A stretch of DNA of 13,849 nt from Syntrophaceae bacterium UBA2208 (GTDB lineage Bacteria > Desulfobacterota > BSN033 > UBA1163), in contig DCUS01000187.1 of assembly GCA_002327885.1 (NCBI GenBank), forward strand, positions 1 through 13,849, read 5' to 3'. How positions within the stretch are numbered: the stretch's first letter is position 1; each line of letters opens with the position of its first letter. Made by a program: the position numbers and the translations under genes. Below the pieces are notes generated by a model, which was not told the origin of the DNA, did no database searches, and saw only the letters and a list, made by a program, of their open reading frames with translations. Of the stretch, positions 1 to 7,159 are shown in pieces.

Positions 1-20
1 AGAAGCCGGAGAAACCCACC

Positions 21-791
21 ATGACCGTCATCCACACTAATGTGCCTTATTCCATGCTTCTTCACCGAATCGATTTTGCCATTACAAACCGAATTAACCC
101 TGAAATTTATTTCAGTGGGGAGGATCTGGATACTTGCGAGGAGAGAGACGCCCGGCATTTGGCTGAAATTCTCCAGAAAAATCATTTGGAAATGACGATT
201 CACGGTCCGTTCATGGATTTAAGTCCCGGTGGAGTGGATCGAAAGGTCAAGGAGGTGACCCTTGACCGATTCTTAAAAACAATTGAATTGGCATCTTTCT
301 TCAAACCGAAGATGATCATCTTTCATCCGGGTTACGAAAAATGGAAATTTGACGGAAATGTCAAGCTCTGGCTTGAGAGCAGTCTCCAAACCTGGAGACC
401 GGTGGTCAAGAAAGCAAAAGAGATGGGATTGACCCTTGCGATCGAAAATGTTTTTGAAGAAACTCCCGATTCCATCAAAAATCTTTTAGAAGAGATTCAT
501 TCGCCCTATTTTCGATTCTGCTTCGACACAGGACACCATCATGTCTTTGGCAAAGCCCCTCTTTCCATGTGGATAGAAGCGCTGGGAGGATTTCTCGGTG
601 AGGTTCACCTCCATGACAATCACAAAGAGATGGATGAACATCTCCCGATGGGGGAAGGAGGATTCGATTTCAACCAATTATTTGCCCTCCTTTTCCAATT
701 GAACATCAAACCTCTTTACACGATCGAACCACATGAGGAAGCCCATCTCTGGAGGGGACTGGAGGCTGTAAAAAAATATATCAAGCCGTAA
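21..791 (+). CDS. Sugar phosphate isomerase/epimerase family protein (AP endonuclease 2-like TIM barrel)
   Basis: The 256-residue protein has the layout of the xylose isomerase-like/endonuclease IV-like TIM-barrel family. Candidate metal ligands appear in the expected order: H61 (IHGPF), H102 (FHPG), E142 (IENVFE), D169 and H172 (FDTGHHH), H196/H198 (VHLHDN), D205/H207 (DEH) and E236 (IEPH). The set resembles the metal-binding shell of endonuclease IV-type enzymes. The family includes sugar isomerases, epimerases and DNA repair nucleases; the length and lack of repair-specific features favour a cytoplasmic sugar-type enzyme. The substrate cannot be told from sequence. The ATG at 21 is preceded by GGAG with about nine bases of spacing. 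It is separated from the transporter operon by 409 bp, so a functional link is not shown. Confidence 0.85.
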   Translation: MTVIHTNVPYSMLLHRIDFAITNRINPEIYFSGEDLDTCEERDARHLAEILQKNHLEMTIHGPFMDLSPGGVDRKVKEVTLDRFLKTIELASFFKPKMIIFHPGYEKWKFDGNVKLWLESSLQTWRPVVKKAKEMGLTLAIENVFEETPDSIKNLLEEIHSPYFRFCFDTGHHHVFGKAPLSMWIEALGGFLGEVHLHDNHKEMDEHLPMGEGGFDFNQLFALLFQLNIKPLYTIEPHEEAHLWRGLEAVKKYIKP

Positions 792-894
792 AGCAAGGAG
801 TTACATCTTACGACTTGCCCCTGATGATTAAAGCTATGTCCTTGGCTCCTAATCATAATTTGTCATCAAAATTGGAAACCTTAGTCATATCCTT

Positions 895-965
895 GTCATG
901 CTGAAATTTTTTCAGCATCTCTCATTTTTGATAATCCATAGATCCTGAAACGAGTTCAGGATGAC
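895..965. repeat. Two-hairpin palindromic intergenic repeat (REP/BIME-like)
   Basis: Two 8-bp perfect hairpins lie 23 bp apart. The first is ATGCTGAA (898-905) with TTCAGCAT (911-918). The second is ATCCTGAA (942-949) with TTCAGGAT (955-962). The outer ends GTCAT (895-899) and ATGAC (961-965) are complementary, so the whole block is one large imperfect palindrome. This arrangement is typical of dispersed extragenic palindromes, and the GTCAT-G/C-CTGAA form is familiar from several environmental Gram-negative genomes. The first hairpin could also end transcription of the upstream gene. Its spread through the genome cannot be seen here. Confidence 0.7.
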
Positions 966-978
966 GATTACGAATGAT

Positions 979-1012
979 GGTCCTAATCATATTACGGTCC
1001 TAATCATATTAC
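979..1012. repeat. Perfect 17-bp tandem direct repeat, candidate operator pair
   Basis: GGTCCTAATCATATTAC occurs at 979-995 and again without a gap at 996-1012. Each copy contains the dyad TAAT-CAT-ATTA. An eleven-base part, TCCTAATCATA, is also present further upstream at 847-857. The second copy ends exactly where the TTGACA box begins, which is the position of an activator site or an operator for the transporter operon. This is an inference from position and symmetry; no regulator gene is nearby. Confidence 0.5.
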
Positions 1013-1042
1013 TTGACAAATAGCTAAATCTAATAATAATAT
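1013..1042 (+). promoter_or_regulatory. Candidate sigma-70-type promoter of the liv operon
   Basis: A perfect TTGACA at 1013-1018 is followed, after 18 bases, by TAATAT (1037-1042, four of six consensus bases). Transcription from here would give a leader of about 150 nt before the binding-protein start, which has a strong AAAGGAGG ribosome site ending about six bases before the ATG at 1201. Confidence 0.5.
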
Positions 1043-1200
1043 TACTGGCCTAACCGGTTTCTAAGTGAAATATCAAAGGGATCTTTTATTAATGGTTTTG
1101 AGACGTCTTCTAATAAGGGGGTGATAAGCCTAATTTAAGGATAGGCGCCAATTCTCGACTTATGAACCTTTAGAATATTTAACTTTGAAAGGAGGAAACT

Positions 1201-2475
1201 ATGAAACGCGTTCTTATTTTTTTCGTTGTATTTAGTGTGGCAGCATGCCTAACTGTGGTTGCTGCTTCAGCACAAGTCAAGTATGAAGGGAAAGCAGGCG
1301 TCGTGAAGATCAAACCTGGGGAACCCATTCACATCGCCAGTTGGATGGTCATTGCAGGGGAAAATGCCTCGTTGGGTACAGATACCCAACGAGGTGTTGA
1401 GATCGCTGCTGCTGACAAGGGCGGCAAACTCCTCGGCCATTCCATCAAACTGACATTTCAAGACACAGGCTGCAACGCCGAAGGTGGCCAGACTGCTGCA
1501 ACGAGACTCGCTGCCGACCCGACCATTGTGGCAGCGATTGGGTCGAACTGTTCCAGCGAGGCCAAACCAGGTGTGCCGATTCTTTGGAAAGCTGGCATTA
1601 CAACGGTTTCTCCTTCGAATACTGCACCCGATCTAACAGATCCGAAACGCGGGGCAGAATATGATGGTTATGCGCGCACATGCCATAACGATAAGGTTCA
1701 GGGAGCAGTAGCGGCGGATTTTGTTTGGAAGCAACTGAAGGTCAAGAGGGCTGCAACCGTCCATGACGGAAGCGTCTATGCCGAACAGCTTCAGGCAGTC
1801 TTTGCCGAAACATTCAAGAAACTGGGTGGAACCATCACTTCTCAGGAGGCTGTGTCCCCTTCCGATACAGATATGCGCCCGATGTTAACTAAGATCGCCA
1901 CGGGAAAACCCGAATTCATTTATTACCCAATCTTTATTGCAGCAGGTGGACACATCACACGCCAGGTGAAGGAGGTCAAGGGGTTGGAGAAAATCGGGCT
2001 TATGGGCGCTGACGGTATCTTCTCTCCAGACTTCTACAAAGCTGCAGGCGAGGCAGCGGTAGGTATGTATCACTCGAGCCCAGACTTCTCAGCCTTTGCC
2101 GGTGGTTATAAAAGCTTCTTGGAAAAGCATAAGAAAAAGTATGGCGAAGCACCGATAGCCCCTTTTCATGCTCACGCCTATGATGCCGCGATGATTGTCT
2201 TCGCCGCCATCGAAAAGGTGGCTGTGAAAGCCGCCGACGGTTCCCTTACGATTGATCGTGGAAAGCTGAGGGACGCTATTATGGCTACAAAAGGTTTCAA
2301 GGGCTTGACCGGAACCATCACATGCGACCAATATGGAGACTGTGCTGACCCGAAGATTGGTGTCTATAAGACGGCGGCTAAAAATATTAAGGACTTGGTG
2401 ATGCCGGATACACCTGTCTGGAAGCCTCATGTCGAGGCAGCTCCAGCCAAGAAAGCTCCAGCAAAGAAGAAGTAA
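1201..2475 (+). CDS. livK: Branched-chain amino acid-type ABC transporter, periplasmic substrate-binding protein
   Basis: The 424-residue protein starts with a classic Sec signal peptide: MKR, a hydrophobic core, and an A22-S23-A24 cleavage site before Q25. The mature part carries the Peripla_BP_6 (LivK/LivJ) pattern: PIHIASWMVIAGENASLGTD near the start, a GVEIAAADKGG block, GSNCSSEAKPGVPI and the late VFAAIEKV segment. It would bind the substrate in the periplasm and deliver it to the permease pair encoded downstream. The C-terminus ends in an unusual Ala/Pro/Lys tail (AAPAKKAPAKKK). The ligand is uncertain, since this family binds branched-chain amino acids, other amino acids, amides, urea and aromatic acids. 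The ATG at 1201 is fixed by the signal peptide and by AAAGGAGG upstream. It is the first gene of the operon. Confidence 0.92.
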   Translation: MKRVLIFFVVFSVAACLTVVAASAQVKYEGKAGVVKIKPGEPIHIASWMVIAGENASLGTDTQRGVEIAAADKGGKLLGHSIKLTFQDTGCNAEGGQTAATRLAADPTIVAAIGSNCSSEAKPGVPILWKAGITTVSPSNTAPDLTDPKRGAEYDGYARTCHNDKVQGAVAADFVWKQLKVKRAATVHDGSVYAEQLQAVFAETFKKLGGTITSQEAVSPSDTDMRPMLTKIATGKPEFIYYPIFIAAGGHITRQVKEVKGLEKIGLMGADGIFSPDFYKAAGEAAVGMYHSSPDFSAFAGGYKSFLEKHKKKYGEAPIAPFHAHAYDAAMIVFAAIEKVAVKAADGSLTIDRGKLRDAIMATKGFKGLTGTITCDQYGDCADPKIGVYKTAAKNIKDLVMPDTPVWKPHVEAAPAKKAPAKKK

Positions 2476-2516
2476 CTCGGATCTCTTTGGAAGCAGGGAT
2501 TCTTTTAAACTGATGG

Positions 2517-2551
2517 CATGAGCCGGAGACGGAATTCGCCCCCGGCTCATG
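2517..2551 (+). terminator. Intercistronic hairpin after livK (attenuator or mRNA-stabilising stem)
   Basis: CATGAGCCGG (2517-2526) pairs perfectly with CCGGCTCATG (2542-2551) over a 15-base loop and is followed by TATAATTTT. A stem plus T-rich tail directly after the binding-protein gene fits partial termination or protection of the upstream mRNA, as known for several ABC operons where binding protein exceeds permease. TATAAT (2552-2557) could instead be a -10 box, but I see no matching -35. Confidence 0.6.
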
Positions 2552-2629
2552 TATAATTTTGAGTTTGAATTTAGTGTTGAACAAGACGGAATTCGACCTG
2601 CGAAGTGATCTTATGGGGTGGAGGTCCTT

Positions 2630-3700
2630 ATGCCACAACTGCTAAGGCGATTGAGGGAACGAATTACTCCTACAGATATTGTGATGTGGTTAATCGGAGG
2701 AGTTATTCTATCCGTAATTATTTGGGGATCTACAGCTACATTAACCGCAGGCCGATACAGCAGTTACCACTGGTTTGATTTCCTCATCTTTGGTTTGGCT
2801 CAGGGGAGTGTCTATGCCCTCATTGCGATGGGTTACACGCTGGTTTATGGAGTCTTGCGGATGATCAATTTCGCCCACGGCGAGATCTTCATGAGCGGCC
2901 CTTACACGGCTTATTATGTTGCGGCTGCTTTTTACTCATCCGGTTTCTTGGATCGTCAGCCCATCCTTTGTTTGGTTGTCATTTTCCTTGTCGCCATGGC
3001 GACTTCGTCGATGATTGCCTTTCTTCTGGAACGGGTTGCTTATCGTCCCCTGAGAACCGCACCCCGTTTAATTCCTCTCATCACTGCCATTGGCGCTTCC
3101 TTCTTTCTTCAATACACCTTTCGGGGGCTTTATGGCTCCGGTTTCCAGGCTTATCCAGTCGTGAAGATGATGGAAGGTCAAATCATTTTCGGAGAATATC
3201 GAATTCTAAGGATTCATCTAATAGTGATCGTGGCCGCTGCCTTACTGTTGGTTGCTCTCTATTCCTTTATTCAGCGCACGCGTGTCGGGAAGGCGATCCG
3301 TGCGGTCTCCGAAGATAAAGAAGCCTCCTTGATGATGGGAATTAACATTGACAAAATGATTTCCACCACCTTCGTTATTGGTGGGATGGCGGCTGGAGCA
3401 GCCGGTGTCCTCTATGCTTTAATGTTCAAGCAAGTGCACTTCTTCATGGGTTTTATCCCGGGGATCAAGGCTTTTACAGCAGCCGTATTGGGCGGTATCG
3501 GCAATATCCCTGGAGCCATGCTGGGTGGCATTTTTCTCGGCCTCATCGAATCCATAGGACCCAGTCTATTTCTGGATGGCTTGGGCATTGTAGCGCCTTA
3601 CCAGTTGAAGGATGGGATTGCCTTTACCATGCTGGTGCTTGTGCTGATCTTCAGGCCGACAGGGATTCTTGGAGAACGTCTGGCGGTGAAGAAAGCTTAA
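2630..3700 (+). CDS. livH: Branched-chain amino acid-type ABC transporter permease (LivH)
   Basis: This polytopic membrane protein has 356 residues from the ATG at 2630. It has the BPD_transp_2 hallmark of LivH: LAQGSVYALIAMGYTLVYGVLRMINFAHGEI, split over the first conserved helices, with NFAHGE as the key motif. A later cytoplasmic coupling segment (RAVSEDKEASLMMGINIDK) should contact the ATPases. An upstream GTG at 2618 is in frame, but GGGGTGGAGG sits six to seven bases before 2630, so that start is preferred. It is somewhat longer than E. coli LivH (about 308 residues) because of extra N-terminal sequence that contains a hydrophobic segment. It should pair with LivM in the inner membrane. 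It follows livK by about 150 bp that hold a hairpin. Confidence 0.92.
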   Translation: MPQLLRRLRERITPTDIVMWLIGGVILSVIIWGSTATLTAGRYSSYHWFDFLIFGLAQGSVYALIAMGYTLVYGVLRMINFAHGEIFMSGPYTAYYVAAAFYSSGFLDRQPILCLVVIFLVAMATSSMIAFLLERVAYRPLRTAPRLIPLITAIGASFFLQYTFRGLYGSGFQAYPVVKMMEGQIIFGEYRILRIHLIVIVAAALLLVALYSFIQRTRVGKAIRAVSEDKEASLMMGINIDKMISTTFVIGGMAAGAAGVLYALMFKQVHFFMGFIPGIKAFTAAVLGGIGNIPGAMLGGIFLGLIESIGPSLFLDGLGIVAPYQLKDGIAFTMLVLVLIFRPTGILGERLAVKKA

Positions 3701-3735
3701 AATCCCCCCTGGCCCCCGTTATTGAAGGGGGGGTT
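3701..3735. repeat. C-run/G-run inverted repeat between livH and livM
   Basis: AATCCCCCC (3701-3709) can pair with GGGGGGGTT (3727-3735), nine pairs with one G-U, around a 17-base loop. The stem starts directly after the livH stop codon. Its right arm is the only purine-rich block ahead of the ATG at 3739, so folding could hide a ribosome site. Similar CCCCCC/GGGGGG elements are scattered between genes in many environmental Gram-negative genomes; that comparison is from memory. Confidence 0.6.
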
Positions 3736-3765
3736 AGAATGATTTTCTCGTTGAGAAGGAAAGCA

Positions 3766-5469
3766 ATGATACAACTTCGGTCTATCTGGCAACAAGGAAT
3801 AAAAATTGGACTGATCGGAGGGGTTTCTGCGGTTCTTTTGGCCCTGATTGGGATGGTGGTGGCCTTTAGCCAGAGGGACATTATCAGCAATGTCATTTCA
3901 ATGGGCCATACCCTGTTGCTCCTGGTTGCAGTGTTCATGGGCTATTTGGCGGCAAAAAGAACGGCCCGGGCTGAGCCACTGTGGATTCTTGTCAATAGTT
4001 TCATCTCAGGACTGGTCGTTGGGAGCTTGGTGGCCCTTCTCGTCATTGTGGGGAGTCTGATTAATCTCCGAAAAGTCTTTGTCAATGCCATGCCTGTCCT
4101 TTACGAACTGCTCACTTTTAAACAAGGGGCACAAGTCGGCGTTTTGCTGCTTCTTGGTGCTGGAGCCCTGAGTGGTGTTCTGGCAGGTGTATTCTTTCTA
4201 TCACCTAAACTTATCCGTCGGATGTTGATCATCCCTGTCACTGGTATTGTAGGGGCTGGTGTGCTGCAAGATATGCTCCGTCCCACCTTCGCCCTCTGGG
4301 GTCCTCTTGCGATCATCAATGAGTGGCTCTACACCGCCAATGGATTGACCATCCACGGCGCCGTATCGCTGTTCATATTAATTGCGGCCATCATCTATTT
4401 CTGGGCCCGAAAGGGAGGCGATGTTCGGACGGGTTTTCAGCGCCTCCCCTCCAAGAGCCAACGGGTACTGAAGATGACGAGTCTGCTCATTCTTCTTTTT
4501 GTTTTGCTTGTTTTACCCCAGGTACTCGGGCTCTTCCTGAGCGAAGTATTGACCATCGTGGGCCTCTATGTTCTTTTGGGCCTGGGGTTGAATATCGTCG
4601 TCGGCTATGCTGGCCTCTTGGACCTTGGCTACGTAGCGTTCTTCGCCATTGGTGCTTACACGATGGCCATATTGACCTCCCCTGAGTTGGGCTTCTTTAG
4701 TCTGTCGTTCTGGGGAGCCCTCCCCGTCGCGATTATTATGGGAGTGATATCAGGAGTTTTCCTGGGCATCCCGGTCCTCAAAATGCGAGGCGACTATCTC
4801 GCTATTGCAACGCTTGGTTTTGGCGAAATCATCCGTATTCTCGTTCTGTCTGACTTTCTAAGGCCATGGCTGGGTGGAGCTCAGGGTATCGGTAAAATCC
4901 CTAAGGCATCCATCTTCGGCTTTGAATTTGCCGGTCCTCAACAGATTTACTATCTTATTCTCGCAGGATGCTTCCTCGTTGCTTTTGTTTCGGTGCGTCT
5001 CAGGGATTCCCGGTTGGGGCGTGCCTGGATGGCCGTCCGCGAAGACGAAGACGTGGCTCAGGCCTTGGGAGTCAATCTCGTCGCAACCAAGTTGCTGGCT
5101 TTTGCAACGGGGGCTGCCTTCTCCGCGATAAGCGGCGCCATCTTCGCGAGCAAACTCGGCTCGGTCTATCCGCATAGTTTCAATATTATGATTTCGATCA
5201 ACGTGGTCTGCCTGATCATCGTGGGTGGGATGGGAAGCATTCCTGGTGTGATCGTCGGATCCATTGCCCTGGTTGGTTTACCTGAGCTGTTGAGGGAGTT
5301 TGCTGAGTACCGGCTTCTGGTCTATGGTGCCGCTCTGGTGGTCATGATGCTTGTCAAGCCAGAAGGCCTCTGGCCATCGGAAATAAGGCGCCGAGAGTTA
5401 CATGGTGAGGAATTCGTTGAGACGACCAAAGAAACATCAGAAGAAAAAGCGCCTGCCTCTGCGCAGTAG
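3766..5469 (+). CDS. livM: Branched-chain amino acid-type ABC transporter permease (LivM) with long N-terminal membrane extension
   Basis: The C-terminal part, from about residue 235, is a normal LivM permease. It has GLNIVVGYAGLLDLGYVAFF at about 274-293, KMRGDYLAIATLGFGEI, and the coupling segment VREDEDVAQALGVNL followed by a Gly/Ala-rich helix. The first 235 residues are extra, with about six hydrophobic segments (TGIVGAGVLQDMLRPTFALWG lies among them in pieces). The total of 567 residues is well above E. coli LivM (about 425). A polar tail (EEFVETTKETSEEKAPASAQ) ends the protein. Two starts are possible. ATG 3766 has AAGGA five bases upstream and is preferred. ATG 3739 adds nine residues and has a G-run inside the hairpin. 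It forms the permease heterodimer with LivH. Confidence 0.9.
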   Translation: MIQLRSIWQQGIKIGLIGGVSAVLLALIGMVVAFSQRDIISNVISMGHTLLLLVAVFMGYLAAKRTARAEPLWILVNSFISGLVVGSLVALLVIVGSLINLRKVFVNAMPVLYELLTFKQGAQVGVLLLLGAGALSGVLAGVFFLSPKLIRRMLIIPVTGIVGAGVLQDMLRPTFALWGPLAIINEWLYTANGLTIHGAVSLFILIAAIIYFWARKGGDVRTGFQRLPSKSQRVLKMTSLLILLFVLLVLPQVLGLFLSEVLTIVGLYVLLGLGLNIVVGYAGLLDLGYVAFFAIGAYTMAILTSPELGFFSLSFWGALPVAIIMGVISGVFLGIPVLKMRGDYLAIATLGFGEIIRILVLSDFLRPWLGGAQGIGKIPKASIFGFEFAGPQQIYYLILAGCFLVAFVSVRLRDSRLGRAWMAVREDEDVAQALGVNLVATKLLAFATGAAFSAISGAIFASKLGSVYPHSFNIMISINVVCLIIVGGMGSIPGVIVGSIALVGLPELLREFAEYRLLVYGAALVVMMLVKPEGLWPSEIRRRELHGEEFVETTKETSEEKAPASAQ

Positions 5470-5475
5470 GAGAAT

Positions 5476-6273
5476 ATGATGGCTATTCTCACTGCGCGCA
5501 AAACGACTAAACGTTTTGGTGGGCTAATTGCTGTAGATGAATTGGACGTGGAGATCCGAGAAAACAGCATTCACAGCATCATTGGGCCCAACGGTGCTGG
5601 CAAGACGACCTTCTTTAACTGTGTCACCGGATTCTACCGGCCTGAAGCCGGAGAGATACTCCTCAACAGCCACTCGCTCGTTGGCCTGCTTCCCGATCAA
5701 ATTGTCCGTCTTGGGATTGCGCGAACTTATCAAAATATCCGTCTCTTCCCCAACCTCACGGCCATCGAGAACGTTCTGGTGGGCCTGCACGGTCACTTGA
5801 AATCAGGCTTTTTTGGTATTGTTTTGGAGTTGCCATCTACCCGACAAGAAGAGAAAATGGCTGTGGAGGAAGCGCTGCATCTCCTCAGATTTGTCAATTT
5901 AGTCGGCAAGGGTGATTTTTTGGCAAAGAACCTTCCCTATGGTGACCAGCGGCGGTTGGAAATTGCCCGTGCTCTGGCATCTCGGCCCAAACTGTTGCTT
6001 CTCGATGAACCGACGGCTGGTATGAACCCACGAGAAACACAAGAAATGATGGATTTTATTCGGCACTTACGTGATGAATTGAATATTACGATTCTTCTTA
6101 TCGAGCACCAGATGCGCGTCGTCATGGGGATCTCTGAAACAGTAACTGTATTAGACTACGGGAAAAAGATTGCTGAAGGTACTCCCGCAGAAATTCAGAA
6201 AAACCCTAAGGTCATTGAAGCCTACCTGGGTCGAGGGAGTGCTGCTGAAATACGCATGGAGCAAAGGGCATAG
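5476..6273 (+). CDS. livG: Branched-chain amino acid-type ABC transporter ATP-binding protein (LivG)
   Basis: This is an ABC ATPase of 265 residues. Walker A is GPNGAGKTT (37-45), the Q-loop glutamine is Q86 in RTYQNIRLF, the signature region is LPYGDQRRLEIARAL (from 153), Walker B is LLLLDEP with E178, and the switch histidine is H211 in LLIEHQMRVVM. The LPYGD form and the ARTYQNIRLF block are typical of LivG rather than LivF. The ATG at 5476 (or the adjacent one at 5479) follows AGGAG, which overlaps the end of livM, so translation is likely coupled. It energises transport on the cytoplasmic face together with LivF. Confidence 0.93.
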   Translation: MMAILTARKTTKRFGGLIAVDELDVEIRENSIHSIIGPNGAGKTTFFNCVTGFYRPEAGEILLNSHSLVGLLPDQIVRLGIARTYQNIRLFPNLTAIENVLVGLHGHLKSGFFGIVLELPSTRQEEKMAVEEALHLLRFVNLVGKGDFLAKNLPYGDQRRLEIARALASRPKLLLLDEPTAGMNPRETQEMMDFIRHLRDELNITILLIEHQMRVVMGISETVTVLDYGKKIAEGTPAEIQKNPKVIEAYLGRGSAAEIRMEQRA

Positions 6274-6302
6274 AATATAGGGAAAAACAAAGGGTTACGC
6301 GG

Positions 6303-6398
6303 TTTGTTGAGTTTATTGAGTTTCTTGGGTTAGCCCGACAAACCCAGAGACCTGAACAAATTTTAACTTTCGCTATGCGCTCTGCGCTTTGCACTATG
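6303..6398. repeat. Two short tandem repeats in the livG-livF spacer
   Basis: The spacer between the two ATPase genes holds a 9-bp tandem in three copies (TTTGTTGAG, TTTATTGAG, TTTCTTGGG at 6303-6329). It also holds a 7-bp tandem in four copies (CGCTATG, CGCTCTG, CGCTTTG, CACTATG at 6371-6398). In an operon whose other gaps after livM are 1 to 25 bp, this 147-bp gap looks like a later insertion or expansion of low-complexity repeats. No ORF or promoter is evident in it. Confidence 0.65.
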
Positions 6399-6420
6399 CC
6401 GATTTTTTTGGGATTCTGTT

Positions 6421-7134
6421 ATGGCATTGCTTGAACTTGAGAACGTCCATGCTTATTACGGGAACATTCACGCCCTGAAAGGTGTCTCGCTTCATATTGA
6501 CAAAGGGGAGATCGTTACGTTGATTGGAGCCAATGGCGCAGGGAAAAGTACTACCCTCAGGGCGACCAGTGGTCTCTTGCGGCCCCGTGAGGGATCTATC
6601 CGCCTTGAAGAGGAGGACCTTACCCGTTTCCCTCCACACGAGATTGTGGCTAAAGGGGTGGTGCAGGTTCCTGAGGGACGCCGTGTCTTTGGCCGGCTGA
6701 CGGTAATGGAGAATTTGGAGATGGGCGCTTTCGCCATTACTGACCGCGGGCGAATCAGTGCAAACATGGAAAGGGTTTTTGCTCTCTTCCCCAGGCTAAA
6801 GGAGCGACGTAATCAGGTGGCTGGTACGCTCAGCGGAGGGGAGCAGCAGATGTTGGCGACCGGTCGAGCCTTGATGTCCAGTCCCCGCATTCTTTTAATG
6901 GATGAACCTTCGATGGGCTTGGCTCCGGTACTTGTTGATAACATTTTTGAAACCATTCGGGAACTACACGATGGTGGTACGACCATCCTTCTGGTTGAAC
7001 AGAACGCGCGTGTGGCTTTGCAAGTTTCCGGTCGGGGCTATGTGCTTCAGACGGGTTCGATCGTGCTGAGCGATTCAGCAGAGAATTTGTGGAAGAACGA
7101 GATGGTGCGGAAGGCCTACCTCGGAGAATCATAG
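6421..7134 (+). CDS. livF: Branched-chain amino acid-type ABC transporter ATP-binding protein (LivF)
   Basis: This 237-residue ABC ATPase has the LivF pattern. The start is LLELENVHAYYGNIHALKGVSL, split around YYG. Walker A is GANGAGKST (36-44), VVQVPEGRRVF surrounds the Q-loop Q82, the signature is LSGGEQQML (from 137), and Walker B is ILLMDEP with E162. The position usually held by the switch histidine is Q194 (LLVEQN), which is normal for LivF and not a defect. The ATG at 6421 has GGGA seven bases upstream. It completes the LivFGHMK transporter and forms an ATPase heterodimer with LivG. Confidence 0.93.
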   Translation: MALLELENVHAYYGNIHALKGVSLHIDKGEIVTLIGANGAGKSTTLRATSGLLRPREGSIRLEEEDLTRFPPHEIVAKGVVQVPEGRRVFGRLTVMENLEMGAFAITDRGRISANMERVFALFPRLKERRNQVAGTLSGGEQQMLATGRALMSSPRILLMDEPSMGLAPVLVDNIFETIRELHDGGTTILLVEQNARVALQVSGRGYVLQTGSIVLSDSAENLWKNEMVRKAYLGES

Positions 7135-7159
7135 AAGATGAAAATAGACCGAGAGATCG

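Larger units (their letters stand above)
792..1200. other. Intergenic region upstream of the transporter operon
   Basis: No open frame looks coding here, and the stretch is AT-rich compared with its neighbours. It holds a two-hairpin palindromic element (895-965), a 17-bp perfect tandem repeat (979-1012) that abuts a TTGACA box, and a long leader before the binding-protein start. Small palindromes AACCGGTT (1052-1059) and AGACGTCT (1101-1108) lie in the leader. A short GCCTA/TAGGC pairing occurs at 1128-1146. I recognise no known riboswitch fold. Confidence 0.7.

Noticed and set aside
792..1200. A riboswitch in the long leader of the liv operon
   Set aside because: Only short stems are present, and I could not match any known aptamer (lysine, glycine, SAM) core.
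2089..2550. Minus-strand open frame of 153 codons opposite livK
   Set aside because: It lies antisense to a well-supported gene, runs through the intergenic hairpin, and its translation has no recognisable motif.
6421..7134. Missing switch histidine in LivF (Q194)
   Set aside because: Glutamine in the VEQN motif is the normal state in LivF proteins, so it is not a defect.
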